Below are positions 7,143 to 10,884 of a stretch of DNA of 10,884 nucleotides, one piece after another. The position numbers were made by a program, and so were the translations under genes. The DNA comes from Spirochaetales bacterium (GTDB lineage Bacteria > Spirochaetota > Spirochaetia > Sphaerochaetales > Sphaerochaetaceae). The notes under the pieces are model-generated. The model searched no databases. It saw only the letters and a list, made by a program, of their open reading frames with translations, and was not told the origin of the DNA. Position 1 is the stretch's first letter; the number at the start of each line of letters is the position of its first letter. Where the stretch lies: positions 1-10,884 of the forward strand of contig JALFRH010000046.1 of assembly GCA_022785155.1 (NCBI GenBank). Direction: 5' to 3'.

Positions 7143-8537
7143 TTATTCGTCTTTTTTCTCCTCAACAAGTACTTTGGACTCCTCATAATAGGCGTCAATC
7201 TCATCTATGGCTGCTTTTTCAGCACTGTCTTCTATTTTTGACAACACTGAAGATATCTTCTCTTTTTTCCTTTTGGCGCCATCCAATGACTCAGAGGCTT
7301 TATCTATCTGTTTCTTGGAGTCGTCGATTGATTTAGAGAGATCTGAAAAGAGCTTTTTCATATCTTCGAAGAGATGCCAGATGGTGGAAGTATATTCTTC
7401 GATCTGCATGGTCCTGAATCCGAGGCGAAGGGAATTGAGGAGAGCCGCAAAGTTGTTCGGTCCGGTCAGGACAACCCTATAGTCATTCTGAAGCTTCTCC
7501 ACCAAGCCATCCATTTTTATGGCTTCAAGATAAATTGTCTCTGACGGGACGAATAGTATGGCGAAGTCCGTGGTTATAGGAGGAACCACATACTTCTTGT
7601 TGATATCTTTGGCTTCCGACAATATTCTGTCCCTAAGGTTCCTGGACTCTATTTCAGCCTGTTTTTCATCATTGGAGTCTACGGCTTCCTTATATCGGGC
7701 AAGGTCGCTTATAGGGAATTTGGAGTCAACAGGAAGATAGATTTCACCCTCTTTTCCAGGCATTCTTATGGCAAACTCCACCATTTCCCTATTTCCTCTA
7801 GGAGAGAAGTTCCTCACCCATTGGTCTTGGGTAAGGATATCTGAAAGGATATTCTCAGCCTGCATTTCCCCCCAGACTCCACGACTTTTTACGTTTGAAA
7901 ATAGAGAGTTCATCTTCTTTACATCAGTGGTGAGCGTGTTTAAGGAACCCATAGACTCATAAAGCTTCTCCAAATTCTCAGTTACGGCTTTGAAAGAGGT
8001 TGCGATACGCTTATCCAAAGTTTCCTGAAGTTTTTGGTCCACTACGTTCTGTATCTCTTTTAGCTTTTCTTCGTTTCCCTTCTTTATGGCATCCATTCCC
8101 TCTTTTACAGAGAGGGTAAGTTTCTCTGTCTTTTCAGAGAAATCATGGAAGGACACTCTGTTTTCCTCCCTGATCCTATCGAAGTTCCCCTCTAAGGATT
8201 TCAGGCTTGAGAGAGATCTTTCATTACTTAGTTCACTTTCCCTTCTCATTCTGTCCATGACATTGGTCATGAAGGAGTTCACGGACTCTTCATTTTTTGA
8301 GAGCCTCAAATCCATTCTCTCCCCAGTGGCCTTAATCTCCATGTTTACTTTGGCCATATCTCTATCCAAAGAGGCCTGGAAACGGGAGAAAGACTCCTGG
8401 GTATCCTGCCTGATACCGTCACGAAGTCTAAAGATTTCCTCTTCCCCTAGTTTTTGGGATGGTTTGTTTGTCCTCAACAACAATAAGAGGAGGAGAACCA
8501 AAACAATGAACAAAAGTACAACTATGAAATATTCCAT
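7143..8537 (-). CDS. rmuC: RmuC family protein (DNA recombination protein)
   Basis: A 464-residue protein of the RmuC family, named for an E. coli gene that limits recombination between short inverted repeats; the fold relates to endonucleases, but the activity is not settled. A hydrophobic anchor fills residues 3-21, followed by charged coiled coil to about residue 210. The RmuC domain follows: NVKSRGVWGEMQAENIL (about 214-230), then IYLPVDSKFP (265-274), and ILFVPSETIYLEA further on. A charged tail ends the protein. I chose the ATG at 8537, which puts the membrane anchor right at the N-terminus. The frame extends six codons to a TTG at 8555 without a ribosome site. The ATG has no ribosome site either, but TATTTT ends 6 nt upstream. 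It is separated from psuG by a hairpin and from tetR by 70 bp. Confidence 0.92.
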   Translation of the reverse strand: MEYFIVVLLFIVLVLLLLLLLRTNKPSQKLGEEEIFRLRDGIRQDTQESFSRFQASLDRDMAKVNMEIKATGERMDLRLSKNEESVNSFMTNVMDRMRRESELSNERSLSSLKSLEGNFDRIREENRVSFHDFSEKTEKLTLSVKEGMDAIKKGNEEKLKEIQNVVDQKLQETLDKRIATSFKAVTENLEKLYESMGSLNTLTTDVKKMNSLFSNVKSRGVWGEMQAENILSDILTQDQWVRNFSPRGNREMVEFAIRMPGKEGEIYLPVDSKFPISDLARYKEAVDSNDEKQAEIESRNLRDRILSEAKDINKKYVVPPITTDFAILFVPSETIYLEAIKMDGLVEKLQNDYRVVLTGPNNFAALLNSLRLGFRTMQIEEYTSTIWHLFEDMKKLFSDLSKSIDDSKKQIDKASESLDGAKRKKEKISSVLSKIEDSAEKAAIDEIDAYYEESKVLVEEKKDE

Positions 8538-8543
8538 ATTTAT

Positions 8544-8549
8544 AAAATA
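8544..8549 (-). promoter_or_regulatory. rmuC: -10 box of rmuC, possibly leaderless
   Basis: TATTTT ends 6 nt before the ATG at 8537, with no purine-rich ribosome site between. No convincing -35 is visible. The predicted transcription start falls on the start codon. Confidence 0.35.
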
Positions 8550-8584
8550 GGACAAAAATGAAGAAGAATATAAAAGTTCACAAA

Positions 8585-8618
8585 GATGGAAAAGAGGACT
8601 TTTGGTCCCCTTTCCATC
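8585..8618 (-). terminator. Hairpin terminator of psuK-psuG
   Basis: An inverted repeat (8585-8599 with 8605-8618, 5-nt loop) forms a stem of about 14 bp with one bulge. It overlaps the psuG stop codon (8617-8619). On the minus strand it is followed only by TTTG and then a further AT-rich stretch, so the T tract is weak. It probably closes the psuK-psuG unit and separates it from rmuC. Confidence 0.6.
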
Positions 8619-9528
8619 ATTTCTTCAACTCTCCGGCTATCTTGGATGCAAGGGCTGCGTTGTTCAGAACAAGCTTGATATTGGCTTCAAGGCTCTCTCC
8701 CCCTGTCAATTTCTGGATCTTATCCAACAAGTAGGGAGTGGTTTCCTTTCCTTTGATTCCCAATTTATTCATTTCTGAAATGGCAATGTCGATTTCCTTG
8801 TTGATATACTCGCTGTCCATTGAGTATTCTTCAGGAATTGGATTTGTGACAAGAAGGCCGGTTCCAGGATATATATCCTTCTGCACTTTCCAGATATCTG
8901 CTATTTCCCTGGGAGTGTCACACTTCCAGACAACCTTCAATCCGCTCTTTCTTGTATAGAAAGCTGGTAGTTCTTCAGTCTTGTATCCAATGACGTTTAC
9001 GCCTTTGGTCTCAAGATATTCCATGGTCAAAGGAAGATCCAAAATAGCCTTGGCTCCGGCACATATTACCATCACACCTGTTTTTGAGAGCTCATCCATG
9101 TCTGCAGAAATATCCATGGTCTCCTGGGCACCTCTGTGTACTCCACCGATTCCACCTGTAGCGAAAACATCGATTCCTGCCAGTGCAGCAATAATCATTG
9201 TAGCAGCAACAGTAGTCGCTCCATCTTCTTTTCTTGCAATAATTGCAGGAATATCACGTCTTGAAGCTTTTGTTATGGCGGTACCCTTCTTTCCGAAGTA
9301 TTCGATCTCATCACTGGTCAAGCCTGCTTTCAATCGTCCTCCGATAATAGCTATGGTTGCAGGTACTGCACCATTTTTCCTTACTTCTTCCTCTACCATA
9401 AGTGCCGTCTCCACATTCTTTGGATATGGCATACCATGGGAAATGATGGTGCTTTCCAAGGCAACAACAGGCTTGTTTTCCAAAAGTGCCTTCCTTACTT
9501 CCTCCGACACGTCAAGATAATTCTTCAA
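8617..9528 (-). CDS. psuG: Pseudouridine-5'-phosphate glycosidase
   Basis: A 303-residue enzyme that splits pseudouridine 5'-phosphate to uracil and ribose 5-phosphate, the second step of pseudouridine catabolism. It matches E. coli PsuG (YeiN) almost throughout: ALESTIISHGMPYP (23-36), ATGGIGGVHRGA (123-134), DISADMDEL (139-147), CAGAKAILDL (156-165), LPAFYTRKSG, NPIPEEY and KETTPYLL. Residues equivalent to E. coli Glu31 and the Schiff-base Lys166 are E25 and K160; K87 and D143 align with Lys93 and the metal aspartate. The start is TTG at 9528, supported by AGGAGA 6 nt upstream and by homology. It overlaps psuK by 17 bp, so its ribosome site lies inside psuK and translation is probably coupled. 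A hairpin overlaps its stop codon. Confidence 0.96.
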   Translation of the reverse strand: MKNYLDVSEEVRKALLENKPVVALESTIISHGMPYPKNVETALMVEEEVRKNGAVPATIAIIGGRLKAGLTSDEIEYFGKKGTAITKASRRDIPAIIARKEDGATTVAATMIIAALAGIDVFATGGIGGVHRGAQETMDISADMDELSKTGVMVICAGAKAILDLPLTMEYLETKGVNVIGYKTEELPAFYTRKSGLKVVWKCDTPREIADIWKVQKDIYPGTGLLVTNPIPEEYSMDSEYINKEIDIAISEMNKLGIKGKETTPYLLDKIQKLTGGESLEANIKLVLNNAALASKIAGELKK

Positions 9529-10450
9529 CTTTCATCTCCTTTGAGAGTACGTATAACCTTTCTCTCTCCATTTTCTTAGAAACAGTATTTTCTTCCATTA
9601 TCGTTATCTCTGCAGCGGATATGGCCATTTTCAAGGCTTCCTTCTCATCCATGCCTTCAGAAAGGGCAAATACAAAACCAGACAAGAAGCTGTCCCCGGC
9701 ACCATTTGTATTCTTTACTTCAAGCTTCCTGCCATAGGCATGGAAAAAAGACTTCTTGGAGATATAGTATGCGCCCTTATCTCCTGCAGTCACCAAAATG
9801 GCACCCACACCTTGTGCAATCAACTCCAGGCCTGCTTCCTTGATTGAAGACTCATCCTCAATTTCAACACCGGAGAGATACTCAAGTTCCTTTAAGTTCG
9901 GCTTCAATATATTTATATATGGATAGGAAGATTTAAGCCTTCCTGCCTTAAGTGTGGAAACAGCGTCACAGATAACAAGGCCATGAGCCATTTTTGAAGC
10001 CGAGAGAATGGATTCCTCTTCCAGGTTTGCATCTAAAATCAAGAAGGACGAATCCTCGATGATCTCTTTCTTTGTTTCCAGGAAAGAGGGAGAGATCTCC
10101 TTCACGGCTTCCATATCGTTGACGGCGACAACCAGTTCTCCCTTGTCATCTGCAACATATAGATATACTCCGCTTCTTCCATCAAAGAAAACGGAATGGG
10201 AAATATCCATGATATTTTCCATCTCTCTTCTTCCATTGTCTCCAAAAACATCACGGCCTAGGGACGTGATGAAGGTTACATTCTTTCCAAGAAGAGATAG
10301 ATTAAGGGCAATGTTATGGGCCACCCCTCCAAGGCTCATGGATACCTTTCCAAGGTTGGAGTCTTCCATTACCAGAGGATAAAGACATTTACCGGAGATA
10401 TCCGTATTAGTTGCGCCGATGACGATGATTTCCCTTCTCTCTTTATCCAT
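9512..10450 (-). CDS. psuK: PfkB-family pseudouridine kinase
   Basis: A 312-residue ribokinase/PfkB-type sugar kinase. The role as pseudouridine kinase, phosphorylating pseudouridine at the 5' position for PsuG, follows from its overlap with psuG. Visible motifs are the N-terminal strand IIVIGATNTDISG (8-20), the ribokinase-family glycine motif GGVAHNIALNLSLLG (41-55), CDAVSTLKAGRL (161-172, as in E. coli YeiC), ILKPNLKELEYLSG (181-194) and the PfkB signature NTNGAGDSF (247-255), with catalytic base D253. I chose the ATG at 10450. The frame runs on to a TTG at 10516, but that would add a spurious hydrophobic stretch and cross the metQ terminator. GGAG lies only 1 nt before the ATG, too close to act normally. 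TATCAT ends 6 nt upstream, suggesting a leaderless message. No pseudouridine transporter is in view. Confidence 0.92.
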   Translation of the reverse strand: MDKERREIIVIGATNTDISGKCLYPLVMEDSNLGKVSMSLGGVAHNIALNLSLLGKNVTFITSLGRDVFGDNGRREMENIMDISHSVFFDGRSGVYLYVADDKGELVVAVNDMEAVKEISPSFLETKKEIIEDSSFLILDANLEEESILSASKMAHGLVICDAVSTLKAGRLKSSYPYINILKPNLKELEYLSGVEIEDESSIKEAGLELIAQGVGAILVTAGDKGAYYISKKSFFHAYGRKLEVKNTNGAGDSFLSGFVFALSEGMDEKEALKMAISAAEITIMEENTVSKKMERERLYVLSKEMKVEELS

Positions 10451-10456
10451 ACTCCG

Positions 10457-10484
10457 ATGATACACCAAAAGCCATATAAAACAA
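10457..10484 (-). promoter_or_regulatory. Promoter of psuK-psuG, possibly leaderless
   Basis: TTGTTT (10479-10484), a 16-nt spacer and TATCAT (10457-10462) preceded by TG form an extended -10-like promoter. The -10 box ends 6 nt before the ATG at 10450. The -35 hexamer lies within the T tract of the metQ terminator. Confidence 0.48.
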
Positions 10485-10515
10485 AATGTCCCCAGGACAA
10501 ATAATCCCAGGGACA
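10478..10515 (-). terminator. Rho-independent terminator of metQ unit
   Basis: On the minus strand TGTCCCTGGGA (10505-10515) pairs with TCCTGGGGACA (10487-10497) through 11 bp including two G-T wobbles, around a 7-nt loop. TTTTGTTTT follows. It begins 18 bp after the metQ stop and ends about 28 bp before the psuK start. Confidence 0.8.
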
Positions 10516-10532
10516 AAACGGAGATAAAACAA

Positions 10533-10884
10533 TTAGTCTACGAGAACGACTTCGCCATTCTTATACTTTTCAGCAACAAAAGCTGCAACTTCATCACTCT
10601 TGAGGGCTTCGACAAGTGCCTTGATGGCTGGGTTGTTTTCATTTCCTTCCTTGACTGCGATTACGTTTACGTATGGAGAATCTGCACCTTCAACAAAGAG
10701 ACCATCTCTTGTAGCCACAAGGCCGGCTGGGATTGCATAGTTTCCATTGATGACGGCTGCATCTACATCAGAGAGAACTCTTGGAAGGGTAGCTGCTTCA
10801 ATTTCGGAGAACTTGAAGTTCTTTGGGTTCTCTGTGATATCAAGTGGGATGGCTTCGAGACCAGCATCAGCCCTAAGCTTGATG
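10533..10884 (-). CDS. metQ: Methionine ABC transporter substrate-binding protein, C-terminal part
   Basis: The last 116 or so residues of an NlpA/MetQ-family lipoprotein; the start and the expected lipoprotein signal lie beyond the right edge. MetQ captures D- or L-methionine outside the membrane for the MetN-MetI ABC importer. Typical features are the PRVLSDVDAAVINGNYAIPAGL stretch (read here in part: DVDAAVINGNYA), followed by DGLFVEGADSPYVNVIAV and the closing KSDEVAAFVAEKYKNGEVV, which parallels the E. coli ending QSDEV...NGGAV. Family length is about 260 to 280 residues, so somewhat under half is visible. Partners metN and metI are probably upstream, off the window. A terminator follows the stop, so it is the last gene of its unit. 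Substrates other than methionine occur in this family and cannot be excluded. Confidence 0.92.
   Translation of the reverse strand, partial: IKLRADAGLEAIPLDITENPKNFKFSEIEAATLPRVLSDVDAAVINGNYAIPAGLVATRDGLFVEGADSPYVNVIAVKEGNENNPAIKALVEALKSDEVAAFVAEKYKNGEVVLVD

Noticed and set aside
8538..8555. TTG start of rmuC six codons upstream
   Set aside because: No ribosome site precedes it, and the ATG at 8537 already places the membrane anchor at the N-terminus.
8981..9520. Long open frame on the plus strand opposite psuG
   Set aside because: It lies wholly antisense to the strongly conserved psuG, and its hydrophobic, Ser/Pro-rich composition is what an antisense frame produces.
10451..10516. Upstream in-frame extension of psuK from a TTG at 10516, adding a hydrophobic N-terminal segment
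   Set aside because: It crosses the metQ terminator and the psuK promoter, and PfkB kinases are soluble with their first strand right after the ATG at 10450. The hydrophobic look comes from T-rich non-coding DNA.
1..10884. CRISPR arrays, tRNA or rRNA genes, insertion sequences, phage genes or defence systems
   Set aside because: No regularly spaced repeats, cloverleaf, transposase or defence-protein motifs were seen on either strand; the window is housekeeping chromosome.

Overview
The window carries nine protein genes with near-continuous coding and short intergenic gaps. The DNA is moderately AT-rich and favours AGA arginine codons. No rRNA, tRNA, CRISPR array, insertion sequence or phage gene was seen. 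The content is a chromosomal housekeeping block: glycogen breakdown, protein disaggregation, methionine uptake and pseudouridine salvage. It suits a fermentative, probably gut-associated anaerobe. A spirochaete is my tentative guess from overall protein character, but nothing in the window proves a lineage.

Layout. 1-1832 (+) is the C-terminal three quarters of glycogen phosphorylase (glgP), followed by a strong terminator. Converging on it is a zinc-ribbon protein of unknown function (1893-2432, -), then a DUF554 membrane protein (2545-3225, -). Divergent from the latter is a MobA/MocA-like nucleotidyltransferase (3283-3879, +), whose 3' end overlaps the 3' end of clpB by 60 bp. From there to the end everything lies on the minus strand. 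In transcription order from the right edge these are metQ (partial), a terminator, psuK-psuG, a hairpin, rmuC, a TetR regulator and clpB.

How the genes work together. psuK and psuG form a two-gene pseudouridine catabolic unit: phosphorylation, then C-C glycosidic cleavage to uracil and ribose 5-phosphate. They overlap by 17 bp and look translationally coupled. The other genes appear to be independent transcription units.

Most notable signal. Five genes (DUF554, MobA-like, tetR, rmuC, psuK) lack a usable Shine-Dalgarno site. All five have a TANNNT -10-like hexamer ending exactly 6 nt before the start codon, which is the geometry of leaderless transcripts. Genes that do have a Shine-Dalgarno site (clpB, the zinc-ribbon gene and the internal gene psuG) lack this arrangement. 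This suggests extensive leaderless expression in this organism and is the observation most worth testing.
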